A stretch of DNA of 64,000 nucleotides from Bradyrhizobium iriomotense. Its GTDB lineage: Bacteria; Pseudomonadota; Alphaproteobacteria; Rhizobiales; Xanthobacteraceae. Every line of letters begins with the position of its first letter. Position 1 is the stretch's first letter. The stretch is taken from contig NZ_JAFCJZ010000014.1 of the NCBI RefSeq assembly GCF_018130765.1, positions 62,001-126,000 on the forward strand. The letters run 5' to 3'. A program made the position numbers and the translations under genes. Positions 58,036-64,000 of this stretch are shown here, piece by piece. A model generated the notes under the pieces. That model was not told the origin of the DNA. It made no database searches and saw only the letters and a program-made list of their open reading frames with translations.

Positions 58036-58776
58036 TCAGGCTGGCATCGCGACCGCGCTGCGCGCCCGGTTGCTTGCCTCATAGGCAGCCATGGTCAATT
58101 CACGGTCGATCGCCGCCCGCATGGCGTCCATGGCCGGCTGGCGCAGGCGCATCTTGGCGGTTGCATGCGACGGCTTGTGGATCCCACGCAAGGCCGCGAC
58201 GATCTCCCCGAGGGTGTTGTCGATGGCCTCCGGCGCAACCACGCGATCGAGGAAGCCTGCTGTCAGCGCATCGTCGGGCTCATACATCTCGCCCAGCGTG
58301 GCGGTGCGGCTGAGCCAGGCCGGATGCAGGCGGCTGCGCGCGAGCTCGATGGCGAAGCTCGGCGGCGCGATGCCGATCGCGACCTCGTTCAGACCCATGC
58401 GGTGCGGCCCCCGCGCGCCCAACCTGACGTCGCAGGCGAGCAGCAGGAAGGTCCCCATCGGAAAGGCATGGCCCTCCATCACGCCGACGGTCGGATGCGG
58501 AAACGCCATCAGCCGCAGCGCAAGCTCCGCGCCGGCCCGGACCATCTCGAGGCTCTTGGCGGCATCGCCCGAGGCGAACACTTTCAGGTCGAAGCCTGCG
58601 GAAAAGATGCCCGGCCGGGCCGAGCGCAGCACCACCATCCCGGCTTCCTTCTCGGCGCGGTCGAAGGCGGCGCCGATCTCGCCGAGCATCGCGGCCGACA
58701 TCACATTGACCTTGTCGTCGTCGAGCCCGATCCGCGCCACGCCGTCGTTCAGCTCGTAGGTCACTCCCCTGGGCAT
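58036..58776 (-). CDS. Crotonase-family enoyl-CoA hydratase/isomerase-like protein
   Basis: A 246-residue crotonase. The oxyanion region is ARPGIFSAGFDLKVFASG, followed by EGHAFPMGTFLLLACDVRLG. Only the second acidic residue of the hydratase pair is present (Glu in GLNEVAIGI); the first is Phe in FLLLACD, so isomerase or other crotonase chemistry is more likely than hydration. ATG 58776 has AAGGAG 6 nt upstream. Divergent from the TetR gene with 87 bp between, a common regulator-target pair. Confidence 0.82.
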   Translation of the reverse strand: MPRGVTYELNDGVARIGLDDDKVNVMSAAMLGEIGAAFDRAEKEAGMVVLRSARPGIFSAGFDLKVFASGDAAKSLEMVRAGAELALRLMAFPHPTVGVMEGHAFPMGTFLLLACDVRLGARGPHRMGLNEVAIGIAPPSFAIELARSRLHPAWLSRTATLGEMYEPDDALTAGFLDRVVAPEAIDNTLGEIVAALRGIHKPSHATAKMRLRQPAMDAMRAAIDRELTMAAYEASNRARSAVAMPA

Positions 58777-58823
58777 CTGCCTCTCCTTGTCGTTGGTCAT
58801 GCCTTGACTGTCGGAGGCTGATG

Positions 58824-58841
58824 TAGACCAATCAATATAAT
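58824..58841. promoter_or_regulatory. Candidate promoter and operator for the TetR/crotonase divergent pair
   Basis: TAGACC (58824-58829), a half-site common in TetR-family operators of the NemR/LmrA type, lies 6 nt before a perfect TATAAT (58836-58841) that is 22 nt from the TetR ATG. The second half-site is degenerate. TTGACT at 58804-58809 is too far from the TATAAT to be its -35. Confidence 0.35.
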
Positions 58842-58863
58842 TTCTGACTGGAAGGAGAGCGTC

Positions 58864-59445
58864 ATGCCGGCCGTGCCAAAGCACCGTCAGCCCATCATCA
58901 ATGCCGCAGTGACGCTATTCCGCCGCCAGGGATATTCCCGCACCGGCCTCAACGACATCGTCGATGTCAGCGGCGCGCCGAAGGGCTCGCTCTATCATTA
59001 CTTTCCGGATGGAAAATCCTCGATCGCAGTGGCGGCGGTCGAGGAGGCCGGCCGCCGCGTGGCGGAAACCGTTGCCAAGCTTGCGGAGGAGTGCGGTTCG
59101 ACCGGCGAGCTCTTGCGCGCCCATGCCCGGCTGCTGGCGGGATGGATGCAGGGCTCCGGCTTTCGCAACGGCTGCCCGATCACGACCGTGCTGCTCGAGC
59201 TGGCGCCGCGCGAGCGCGCGGTCGCGGAGGCCGGCCGCAAGGCCTATGCGGCGCGGATCGCACTTCTCCGCGACAGGCTGATTGCGGACGGGTTTGCGAG
59301 GCCGCGGGCGGAGACGCTTGCCGTGCTTTGCACGTCGGCGCTTCAGGGGGCGCTGATCCAGGCCCGCGTCGAGCGCAGCGGCCGGCCGATCGAGGTCACG
59401 GCGGCGGAACTGGCGCGGCTGATCGAGGCGGAAGCGGAGAGGTGA
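58864..59445 (+). CDS. TetR-family regulator (LmrA/YxaF-like)
   Basis: A 193-residue TetR regulator. The HTH region is AAVTLFRRQGYSRTGLNDIVDVSGAPKGSLYHYFPDGK, and the C-terminal part has the LmrA/YxaF-like pattern (GFRNGCPITTVLLELAP). It is divergent from the crotonase gene and likely represses it. AAGGAGAG precedes the ATG. Confidence 0.88.
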   Translation: MPAVPKHRQPIINAAVTLFRRQGYSRTGLNDIVDVSGAPKGSLYHYFPDGKSSIAVAAVEEAGRRVAETVAKLAEECGSTGELLRAHARLLAGWMQGSGFRNGCPITTVLLELAPRERAVAEAGRKAYAARIALLRDRLIADGFARPRAETLAVLCTSALQGALIQARVERSGRPIEVTAAELARLIEAEAER

Positions 59446-59448
59446 GAA

Positions 59449-59577
59449 TTATACCCCGAGCCCGCGCGCAATGAGCGTGATCACGATCATCAGGACCGCG
59501 CCCCAGACCAGGCTCAGCGTCATGGTCAGGATCGCCGTGGCGACCGCGTGCTCGAGATGTCCCTTGAGCAACTGCAT
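59449..59577 (-). CDS. Small membrane protein, 42 residues
   Basis: The frame from ATG 59577 to TAA encodes 42 residues (MQLLKGHLEHAVATAILTMT and on), with one strong hydrophobic helix (LSLVWGAVLMIVITLIA) and a short basic tail. It lies 1 nt after the stop of another small membrane gene. Its stop is 3 nt from the TetR stop. No homology is recognised; the tight spacing supports a real gene. Confidence 0.5.
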   Translation of the reverse strand: MQLLKGHLEHAVATAILTMTLSLVWGAVLMIVITLIARGLGV

Positions 59578-59578
59578 G

Positions 59579-59671
59579 CTACTTGTCCGATGCCGTCGAC
59601 GCGCCAATGCGCATGCCGAGCAGCAATGCGCCCATCAGCGCAACCAGGATGGCGATCTTGAGCTCGATCAT
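59579..59671 (-). CDS. Small membrane protein, 30 residues
   Basis: MIELKIAILVALMGALLLGM then a short polar tail; 30 residues with one hydrophobic helix. The ATG overlaps the stop of the upstream gene by 4 nt (ATGA), so translation is coupled. Similar one-helix proteins, such as KdpF-like subunits, occur near ion pumps, but no function is assigned. Confidence 0.55.
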   Translation of the reverse strand: MIELKIAILVALMGALLLGMRIGASTASDK

Positions 59672-60054
59672 GTCTTCAGCCTCGCGACCACGCGCGCGAG
59701 GAGCCGCCTGGCTCCGTCCGCGAGCACGATCAGCGGATTGCCGCGGTTCTCGACGTCGAGCTCGAAGGTCTCGGTGGGGAACACCAGCGCGCACCGTTGC
59801 GGCGCGCTCTGGCGGTTGGCGAAGTCCACCGCCGAGCTCTTGAACAGGAACAAGCCGCCGACACGTCCATTCGCTTCGCGCGCCACCCAGAGGCCGGCGC
59901 GGTTGCGCCCAATGAAGAAGGCGGGGATGGCGGCACTGACGACATCCGGATCGAGCGGCCTGAGCGCTGCCGCTTGCCTGGCGTCGGGTCGGCGACGGGA
60001 GGTCTGGAGGGCAATTGCGGCCATGGCGGCCTCTTCACACATCTGCAAGGTCAT
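59668..60054 (-). CDS. Hypothetical protein with a FIGRNRxGxWVA-type domain
   Basis: A 128-residue soluble protein. After a ~40-residue basic Ala-rich start, residues ~44-85 read FFIGRNRAGLWVAREANG then GGLFLF, closely matching 61737-61991. A C-terminal acidic-strand region follows. The domain has a two-stranded beta plus helix appearance. GGGAGG lies 5 nt before the ATG. Unknown function; probably cotranscribed with its neighbours from the 60326-60380 element. Confidence 0.65.
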   Translation of the reverse strand: MTLQMCEEAAMAAIALQTSRRRPDARQAAALRPLDPDVVSAAIPAFFIGRNRAGLWVAREANGRVGGLFLFKSSAVDFANRQSAPQRCALVFPTETFELDVENRGNPLIVLADGARRLLARVVARLKT

Positions 60055-60071
60055 AGGGGCCTCCCTGCGGG

Positions 60072-60260
60072 TCAGCCGTGCATGTGCCAGACATAGATTG
60101 CGGTCTTCAGCGCGATCAGCGCAGTGAGCACGCTCCCCATCGAGAGCAGCGTCAGTGCGCCGAGGGCGAAACCTCTGAGCTGAGCCTTGCGCGCCTCGGA
60201 GATGCGCGCCGGACGCTCAGGCACGAAGGGGCGGTCAAGGCCATGTGTCAGGATCGACAT
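60072..60260 (-). CDS. Small membrane protein, 62 residues
   Basis: A 62-residue protein: a polar start (MSILTHGLDRPFVPERPARI), then one long hydrophobic segment (GFALGALTLLSMGSVLTALI) and a short periplasmic or cytoplasmic end. AAGGA lies about 9 nt before the ATG at 60260. It is first in a four-gene minus-strand unit. No family recognised. Confidence 0.6.
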   Translation of the reverse strand: MSILTHGLDRPFVPERPARISEARKAQLRGFALGALTLLSMGSVLTALIALKTAIYVWHMHG

Positions 60261-60325
60261 TTTCTCAGTCCTTATCCGGTGCGGCGAAACGGCCGCTCCG
60301 ATCTGTCTCGTATGATGGCCACCGC

Positions 60326-60380
60326 CGCGTATGATTGCGAGGTGACCACTGCAGCTGCGGTATAGGAAAGTCATAAAGGC
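60326..60380 (-). promoter_or_regulatory. Bipartite upstream element, copy 1
   Basis: On the minus strand: GCCTTTATGACTTTCCTATA (60380-60361), 20 nt, then TCGCAATCATACGCG (60340-60326). The start codon of the 62-residue gene is 65 nt further on. It overlaps the stop codon of the upstream gene at 60371. The same arrangement occurs at 62063, 62949 and 63231. Confidence 0.7.
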
Positions 60381-60766
60381 GCCGGCGGTCGCGCCGGCAG
60401 TCCTTTGAAAAGGTTCGGGTCACGCTTCGGTTGCGGTTTGGATCGTGCCGGCTTCGATCGGGCGAGCCCGACGGCGGCGGCGAAGGCGAGCCGTAGCCGC
60501 GGCTCGTCGATCTGCTTGCAGAAGCAGTCCAGGGTCGCCTCTGCATCCTGCCGCTGGCCGCAGATGGCCGCGCAGAGATGGGAGCTGGTACGCCGGAAGA
60601 AGTGCAGCGAGTCCTCGCCGCAGCGCCGGCCGCCAAGACTGTCGAGCTCGGCCGCGAGCGCGACAACATTGAGCCGGTCGGAATCGCTTCGCGTCACGGC
60701 AAAGCGCAGCACGGCCAGCTGCCAGGCGCAGAGCAGCCTGTGATGGTCTTCGACTGATGAAGGCAT
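60371..60766 (-). CDS. Hypothetical protein, 131 residues
   Basis: A soluble helical protein starting SSVEDHHRLLCAWQLAVLRFA, with a Cys-containing middle (HLCAAICGQRQDAEATLDCF) and a Pro/Lys-rich tail (KPARSKPQPKRDPNLFKGLP). It is 27 nt downstream of the DapA-like gene and probably cotranscribed. No function recognised. Confidence 0.55.
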   Translation of the reverse strand: MPSSVEDHHRLLCAWQLAVLRFAVTRSDSDRLNVVALAAELDSLGGRRCGEDSLHFFRRTSSHLCAAICGQRQDAEATLDCFCKQIDEPRLRLAFAAAVGLARSKPARSKPQPKRDPNLFKGLPARPPAPL

Positions 60767-60793
60767 GAAAGATCCGAACGACTGCGCGAGGGC

Positions 60794-61711
60794 TCAGGCG
60801 CCGACGCTGTCGATCAGCTCCTCGTCGGCGATTGCCGCGAAGGCGCGCACCACGTCCCTCTGTGCGGCCGCGTCCAACGGCACGAGCGGCAGCCTTGTCG
60901 CCGGCGACATCAGGCCCAGCACGCCGAGGGCGCTCTTGAGCGCGGCGGGACTGTCCTTGGCGAGACAGGTGATGAGAGGCATCAGGCGCTTGTGCAGGTA
61001 ACGTGCCGATTGCAGGCGGCCTTGCCTGACCTGCGAGAAGATCGTGCGGCACAGATCGGGGGCGATGTTGGAGACTTCCGAGATCGCGCCGTCGCCGCCG
61101 CTTGCGATGGTGCCGAAGGCGGTGACGTCGTCGCCGGAGAGAAGGCGAAAGCCGGCCGGCAGCAGCCGGTTCAGGCGCATCGGACGGGTGATGTCGCCAC
61201 TCCCATCGCGCAGGCCCACGAACCGGCGGGATTCGACGAGACGCAGCAGCGTTTCGTCGGCGAGCGGGCGCAGCGTGCGGCCGGGAACGTCGTGCAGGAT
61301 CACGGGCAGGCCGATTGCGCCGGCGATGGCGCGGAAATGCGCGAGCATCCCCTCCTGCATCGGCTTGTTGTAGGCGGGCACCACCGCCATCACGGCGTCG
61401 GCGCCGACCGCTTCCGCACGGCGGGCAAGCTCGATGACCTGGCTCGTGGAATTCGACAGCGTGCCGGCAATGATCCGCACGCGGCCGCGGGCGACATCGA
61501 CCGCAGTGCGGATGACGAGCTCCTGCTCGGCCGATGAGAGTGTCGGCGCCTCGCCGGCGGTCTCGCAAACCACGATCGCAGGCACACCTGCCGCGATCTG
61601 GCGTTCGCAGAGTGCGGCAAACGCCTTGAGATCGACAGCGTCAGCCGCGTCGAACGGCGTCGGCAGGTCCGGAATGAAGCCGGTGAACCAGGCTGAGGGT
61701 GGGATGAACAT
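60794..61711 (-). CDS. DapA-family protein without the Schiff-base lysine
   Basis: A 305-residue class I aldolase-like TIM barrel. The family start TGFIPDLPTPFDA, the CETAGEAPTL loop (normally GTTGE), the AYNKPMQEGM loop with the catalytic Tyr, and HDVPGRT with the substrate-binding Arg are present. The position of the Schiff-base Lys (GIKxxSGD in relatives) is GLRDGSGD, with Arg168. Aldol cleavage by imine chemistry is therefore unlikely. Cotranscribed with 61737-61991 upstream and 60371-60766 downstream. Confidence 0.85.
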   Translation of the reverse strand: MFIPPSAWFTGFIPDLPTPFDAADAVDLKAFAALCERQIAAGVPAIVVCETAGEAPTLSSAEQELVIRTAVDVARGRVRIIAGTLSNSTSQVIELARRAEAVGADAVMAVVPAYNKPMQEGMLAHFRAIAGAIGLPVILHDVPGRTLRPLADETLLRLVESRRFVGLRDGSGDITRPMRLNRLLPAGFRLLSGDDVTAFGTIASGGDGAISEVSNIAPDLCRTIFSQVRQGRLQSARYLHKRLMPLITCLAKDSPAALKSALGVLGLMSPATRLPLVPLDAAAQRDVVRAFAAIADEELIDSVGA

Positions 61712-61736
61712 GGCTTTCCCGCGGAATGGCGCCGGC

Positions 61737-61991
61737 TCAGGCGGCGCGCTGCGAGACGATGATGTCGGGGCGCTTGCCCATGTCGAGCTCGAGCTCGCGT
61801 GGCAGCTCGACGATGGTCTCGGGATGCTGCCCGTTCTCGAACAGCGCGTATTTGACGGCCTGGGCGCGGCTGACGAACAGGCCGCCATAGAGGCCGTTCT
61901 GCTCCTGCGCGACCCATTGTCCCCGGCGGTTGCGGCCGATGAAGACGATGGTCGAAAGGGAGCTGCACGAGGGAGGTTCGACGCGTTTCAT
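61737..61991 (-). CDS. Small protein with a FIGRNRxGxWVA-type domain
   Basis: An 84-residue protein whose middle, VFIGRNRRGQWVAQEQNG then GGLFVS, is the counterpart of the domain in 59668-60054. The C-terminal half (ELPRELELDMGKRPDIIVSQ) aligns with the acidic-strand region of the other. Starts at ATG 61991 with GGAAGGA about 9 nt upstream. First gene of a unit continuing into the DapA-like gene. The domain is not one I recognise. Confidence 0.62.
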   Translation of the reverse strand: MKRVEPPSCSSLSTIVFIGRNRRGQWVAQEQNGLYGGLFVSRAQAVKYALFENGQHPETIVELPRELELDMGKRPDIIVSQRAA

Positions 61992-62062
61992 TGATGTATT
62001 CCTTCCGATTGACGGCGGTGGCGGGCGCGAGCCCGCAACCGTTCGATCAATATCTGTTCAAG

Positions 62063-62117
62063 CGAATATGATTTCGAGTGAGGCGCTGCGGCGATCTCAT
62101 AGGAAGCTCATAAAGCT
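62063..62117 (-). promoter_or_regulatory. Bipartite upstream element, copy 2
   Basis: On the minus strand: AGCTTTATGAGCTTCCTATG (62117-62098), 20 nt, then TCGAAATCATATTCG (62077-62063). The start codon of the 84-residue gene is 71 nt downstream. The first block also lies in a local hairpin (GGAAGCTTTATGAGCTTCC). Confidence 0.72.
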
Positions 62118-62123
62118 TCCTGT

Positions 62124-62402
62124 TCAGCCTTGCGCGCTGACAAGCTGAACCAGCGCGAACAGCGCGCCGAACGCGGCGCATTCGTCCCAATGATTGAGGA
62201 CGCCGCCGAACAGCTGCTCGCGCCTGAGAAGCGCGACGGTGGCGCAGAGGATGATCGACATCCAGAGCAGGGTGACGAGGCTGCGGCCGAAGCCGATGCT
62301 GCTGAACGCCGCAAAGGCGCCGAGCAGGACGACGCGCACGGCAAAGCGCGTGATCACCCGCGCCGGGCTCAGGGCCCGCGATGTCTTCGAAGATTGCGGC
62401 AA
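62124..62402 (-). CDS. Predicted membrane protein, 92 residues
   Basis: A probable TTG-started gene with two or three hydrophobic helices (VVLLGAFAAFSSIGFGRSLV, LLWMSIILCATVALL, FGALFALVQLV). The start is uncertain; AGG lies 8 nt upstream of TTG 62402. It follows the 154-residue gene by 22 nt. No family recognised. Confidence 0.5.
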   Translation of the reverse strand: MPQSSKTSRALSPARVITRFAVRVVLLGAFAAFSSIGFGRSLVTLLWMSIILCATVALLRREQLFGGVLNHWDECAAFGALFALVQLVSAQG

Positions 62403-62424
62403 GGTGCGAACCTGTCCGGCTGGC

Positions 62425-62889
62425 TTAGCTGAAGTTCTCGCAGGCAACCGGCTCGTAGAGCGAATCCGGGGCAGGGCGCACGGTGGGAACGCTTGGCCGC
62501 GAGGCCTCAACGGCCAACGCCTGGACCTCGATGAACGCCGACAGCAAGGCGAGCGCGAGGTCGGCATGGTGCGCCTCGACCGCCGCGTCCAGCCAGTCCG
62601 GCAATTCGCGTTCCCGCGAGAGCGCGCAGTGCCATTCACCCTCGTCATAGGCGATGCGGCGCACCTGCCACAGTGGCAGCTCAAGCTCCATCAGCGCCAG
62701 CGCGGCATCGGTCCAGGCCTCCGCATCGATCAGCCGCGTGATGCGCGCTGTGCGCTCGCTCTGGCCGAGGGAGGGGAAGCGCCGGCAGCCATGCACGATG
62801 TCGAGCATCAACGGCCGCGTCATTGCCTGCGCGTGATGAAGGCGCGCACTGAGCGATGGTGGATCGTTGTGGTGGAGAGTGGCGGTCAT
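62425..62889 (-). CDS. Hypothetical protein, 154 residues
   Basis: A soluble protein with helical regions (ITRLIDAEAWTDAALALMEL, then WQVRRIAYDEGEWHCALS and DWLDAAVEAHHADLALALLS) and an acidic/proline tail. Start at ATG 62889. First gene of a unit led by the 62949-63003 element. The pattern recalls helical-repeat or scaffold proteins; function unknown. Confidence 0.6.
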   Translation of the reverse strand: MTATLHHNDPPSLSARLHHAQAMTRPLMLDIVHGCRRFPSLGQSERTARITRLIDAEAWTDAALALMELELPLWQVRRIAYDEGEWHCALSRERELPDWLDAAVEAHHADLALALLSAFIEVQALAVEASRPSVPTVRPAPDSLYEPVACENFS

Positions 62890-62948
62890 GTCAGGCCTCC
62901 TGGAATTGGCGTCGGTCAGTCGGCCGGCCTCTCCAAGATGGCTGGAAC

Positions 62949-63003
62949 GGCATTTGAAAACGAGATGAGGAGGGGGCGAGAGATATAAGGATTTCATAAA
63001 TGC
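62949..63003 (-). promoter_or_regulatory. Bipartite upstream element, copy 3
   Basis: On the minus strand: GCATTTATGAAATCCTTATA (63003-62984), 20 nt, then TCGTTTTCAAATGCC (62963-62949). The ATG of the 154-residue gene is 59 nt downstream. The TCATC before TCG is shared with copy 4. Confidence 0.65.
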
Positions 63004-63230
63004 ACGGGCGCTGCCGGATAGGACGCGCACCTAGCGCCCATGTCCGACTGTCGTTTTTGTGAAACGCCCGCAGTTCTTGGAGGCAGGCGTTTATGGAAGA
63101 CCGGGGCGACGGTCCGCCATAACTATCGGGAACGAAGGCGATGCTGGATCGGCATCGCTGAGCTGCCAGTCCCGAGCCAACATCTGGAGTGCCTTGCTGG
63201 TGCCATCCGGTCGCCCTCAACCACGGGCCG

Positions 63231-63285
63231 GTCTTTATGGGATTCCTATAATGTTGCCATAGGGCTCATCTCGAAAACCTATGCG
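63231..63285 (+). promoter_or_regulatory. Bipartite upstream element, copy 4 (upstream of kdp)
   Basis: GTCTTTATGGGATTCCTATA (63231-63250), 20 nt, then TCGAAAACCTATGCG (63271-63285). It is on the plus strand and 131 nt upstream of the first small ORF before kdpF. Confidence 0.72.
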
Positions 63286-63312
63286 CGTGATGGCACCTCA
63301 GCGCAGTGAAAG

Positions 63313-63367
63313 TTCCGGCCGATAGCCGGAGACATGCATTGCATCGGCGCGGAGCGATCGGCCGGAA
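63313..63367. promoter_or_regulatory. 11-bp inverted repeat in the kdp leader
   Basis: TTCCGGCCGAT (63313-63323) and ATCGGCCGGAA (63357-63367) can pair across a 33-nt loop. It lies about 50 nt before the first kdp-leader ORF and could form an RNA stem in the 5' leader. Confidence 0.4.
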
Positions 63368-63416
63368 TCCAGAGGCAGTTATGCCGGATATCGTCGCGCA
63401 ACGAGGAGAACTCTCC

Positions 63417-63500
63417 ATGATGGACATTCTGATGCTGGCGCTGGGCTTCGTCTTCTTCGCCCTTGCGATCGGCTACACCTATGCCTGCGAACGGCTGTGA
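63417..63500 (+). CDS. 27-residue membrane microprotein upstream of kdpF
   Basis: MMDILMLALGFVFFALAIGY followed by TYACERL: one hydrophobic helix with an acidic start. GAGGAG lies 8 nt before the ATG at 63417. Similar short proteins commonly precede kdpF in alphaproteobacteria (recalled, not checked). It lies 11 nt upstream of kdpF. Confidence 0.65.
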   Translation: MMDILMLALGFVFFALAIGYTYACERL

Positions 63501-63511
63501 GGGAGGGGACC

Positions 63512-63601
63512 ATGATCTTCGATTATGCGCTCGCCGGCGTCGTCTCATTCGGCCTCCTGATCTACCTCACCTACGCGCTGCTGCGGCCCGAGCGGTTCTG
63601 A
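63512..63601 (+). CDS. kdpF: K+-transporting ATPase subunit KdpF
   Basis: A 29-residue one-helix protein, MIFDYALAGVVSFGLLIYLT then YALLRPERF. This is the typical KdpF length and pattern, including the Y-x-L-x-x-P-E-x-F end. GGGAGGGG precedes the ATG. It stabilises the KdpABC complex. Confidence 0.85.
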   Translation: MIFDYALAGVVSFGLLIYLTYALLRPERF

Positions 63602-63604
63602 GCC

Positions 63605-63709
63605 GTGCTGCTGCTTGCCGAATTGCTGCTGGCGGACGCCGCGCTCGTCGCCGGCCTGCTTGCGCTACTTCTCCCGCTCCTGCGCCGGACACAAAGTCTG
63701 AAGGGGTAA
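63605..63709 (+). CDS. 34-residue hydrophobic ORF between kdpF and kdpA
   Basis: A GTG-started frame (VLLLAELLLADAALVAGLLA, then LLLPLLRRTQSLKG) fits exactly between the kdpF stop and the kdpA start. Leu-rich single helix. Could be a real microprotein or a spacer; no ribosome-binding site is clear. Confidence 0.35.
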   Translation: MLLLAELLLADAALVAGLLALLLPLLRRTQSLKG

Positions 63710-63713
63710 TGCT

Positions 63714-64000
63714 ATGACTATGATCGGTTGGCTCCATATCATCCTATATTGTGCCATCATCGTCGCGCTGACCAAGCCGCTCGGCTGGTACATGACGCGC
63801 GTTTTCAACGGCGAGCGGACGTTCCTGTCGCCGGTGCTGCGTCCCATCGAGGCCGGCGTCTACTGGATCTCCGGCGTCGACGGGAAACGCGAGCAGCATT
63901 GGCTGACCTATACGGTCGCCATGCTGCTGTTCCATGTCGGCGGCTTTCTCATCATTTACGCCCTGATGCGGCTTCAGGCCGTGCTCCCGTTCAACCCGGC
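63714..64000 (+). CDS. kdpA: K+-transporting ATPase subunit KdpA (C-terminus outside window)
   Basis: The first 95 codons are visible. The sequence MTMIGWLHIILYCAIIVALT, then LGWYMTRVFNGERTFLSPVL and GVDGKREQHWLTYTVAML, is the KdpA N-terminus. KdpA is the K+-binding, channel-like subunit of the high-affinity Kdp pump. AAGGGG lies 7 nt upstream of the ATG. kdpB and kdpC are expected beyond the right edge. Confidence 0.93.
   Translation, partial: MTMIGWLHIILYCAIIVALTKPLGWYMTRVFNGERTFLSPVLRPIEAGVYWISGVDGKREQHWLTYTVAMLLFHVGGFLIIYALMRLQAVLPFNP

Larger units (their letters stand above)
62890..63416. other. 527-nt gene-free region between the 154-residue gene and the kdp leader ORF
   Basis: Holds two oppositely oriented copies of the bipartite element (62949-63003 and 63231-63285) and an inverted repeat at 63313-63367. 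The open frames inside do not look like genes. No riboswitch was recognised. Confidence 0.6.

Noticed and set aside
63040..63309. An 89-residue plus-strand frame in the kdp leader
   Set aside because: It overlaps the bipartite element and reads as Arg/Gly/Ser-rich shadow sequence without a ribosome-binding site.

Overview
The window is GC-rich alphaproteobacterial chromosome, most like Bradyrhizobium or a close relative. Grounds for this are the high coding GC, the many organic-acid and aromatic-type catabolic operons with periplasmic binding proteins, the dispersed Bradyrhizobium-style inverted repeats, and the sparse, Ser/Thr-rich flagellar genes. No rRNA, tRNA, CRISPR array, phage or transposase gene was seen. 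This is inference from protein families only; no database was searched.

Region 1 (1-17.5 kb) is catabolic. It holds the N-terminal part of a KstD/fumarate-reductase-like flavoprotein and a branched-chain-amino-acid-type binding protein (minus strand), an MHS-family MFS transporter, and a secreted heparanase-like GH79 protein. A long plus-strand operon follows: a polyamine-type ABC importer (Tat-exported binding protein, two permeases, ATPase), a three-subunit molybdenum hydroxylase (2Fe-2S, molybdopterin, FAD) and an amidase. It ends with a small ABM-like protein and two LysR regulators.

Region 2 (17.6-31.1 kb) starts with a DctA-like carrier divergent from a LysR gene. Next come pdxA-like, two MmgE/PrpD proteins with twin-arginine signals, a Bug-type binding protein, an SDR, an alpha/beta-hydrolase-fold protein, a 720-residue one-haem protein and a Tat-targeted FAH-family protein. 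Several of these enzymes lack a canonical catalytic residue. Two copies of a dispersed palindromic repeat flank a small binding protein and a glycine-zipper protein.

Region 3 (30.4-40.9 kb) has two divergent operons. The minus one is CoA-transferase III, MaoC hydratase, CitE-like lyase and IclR regulator. The plus one is TRAP transporter DctPQM, acyl-CoA dehydrogenase, acyl-CoA ligase and a family I CoA-transferase homologue. Together they look like a route for a branched C4-C5 dicarboxylic acid such as mesaconate, itaconate or methylsuccinate.

Region 4 (40.9-55.7 kb) concerns motility. Three minus-strand genes (formyltransferase-like, possible glycosyltransferase, large HAD protein) are inferred to modify surface structures. 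An ECF sigma factor, flagellin, fliD, fliS, flgD, flgE, two small chaperone-like genes, flgK and flgL follow on the plus strand.

Region 5 (55.7-64 kb) has an acyl-CoA ligase, upp, a crotonase divergent from a TetR regulator, and then small proteins of unknown function plus a DapA-like protein lacking the Schiff-base lysine. The window ends in kdpF and the start of kdpA. Four transcription units here, including the one leading into kdp, carry the same 55-nt bipartite upstream element with fixed internal spacing. This is the strongest candidate for an undescribed regulon in the window.
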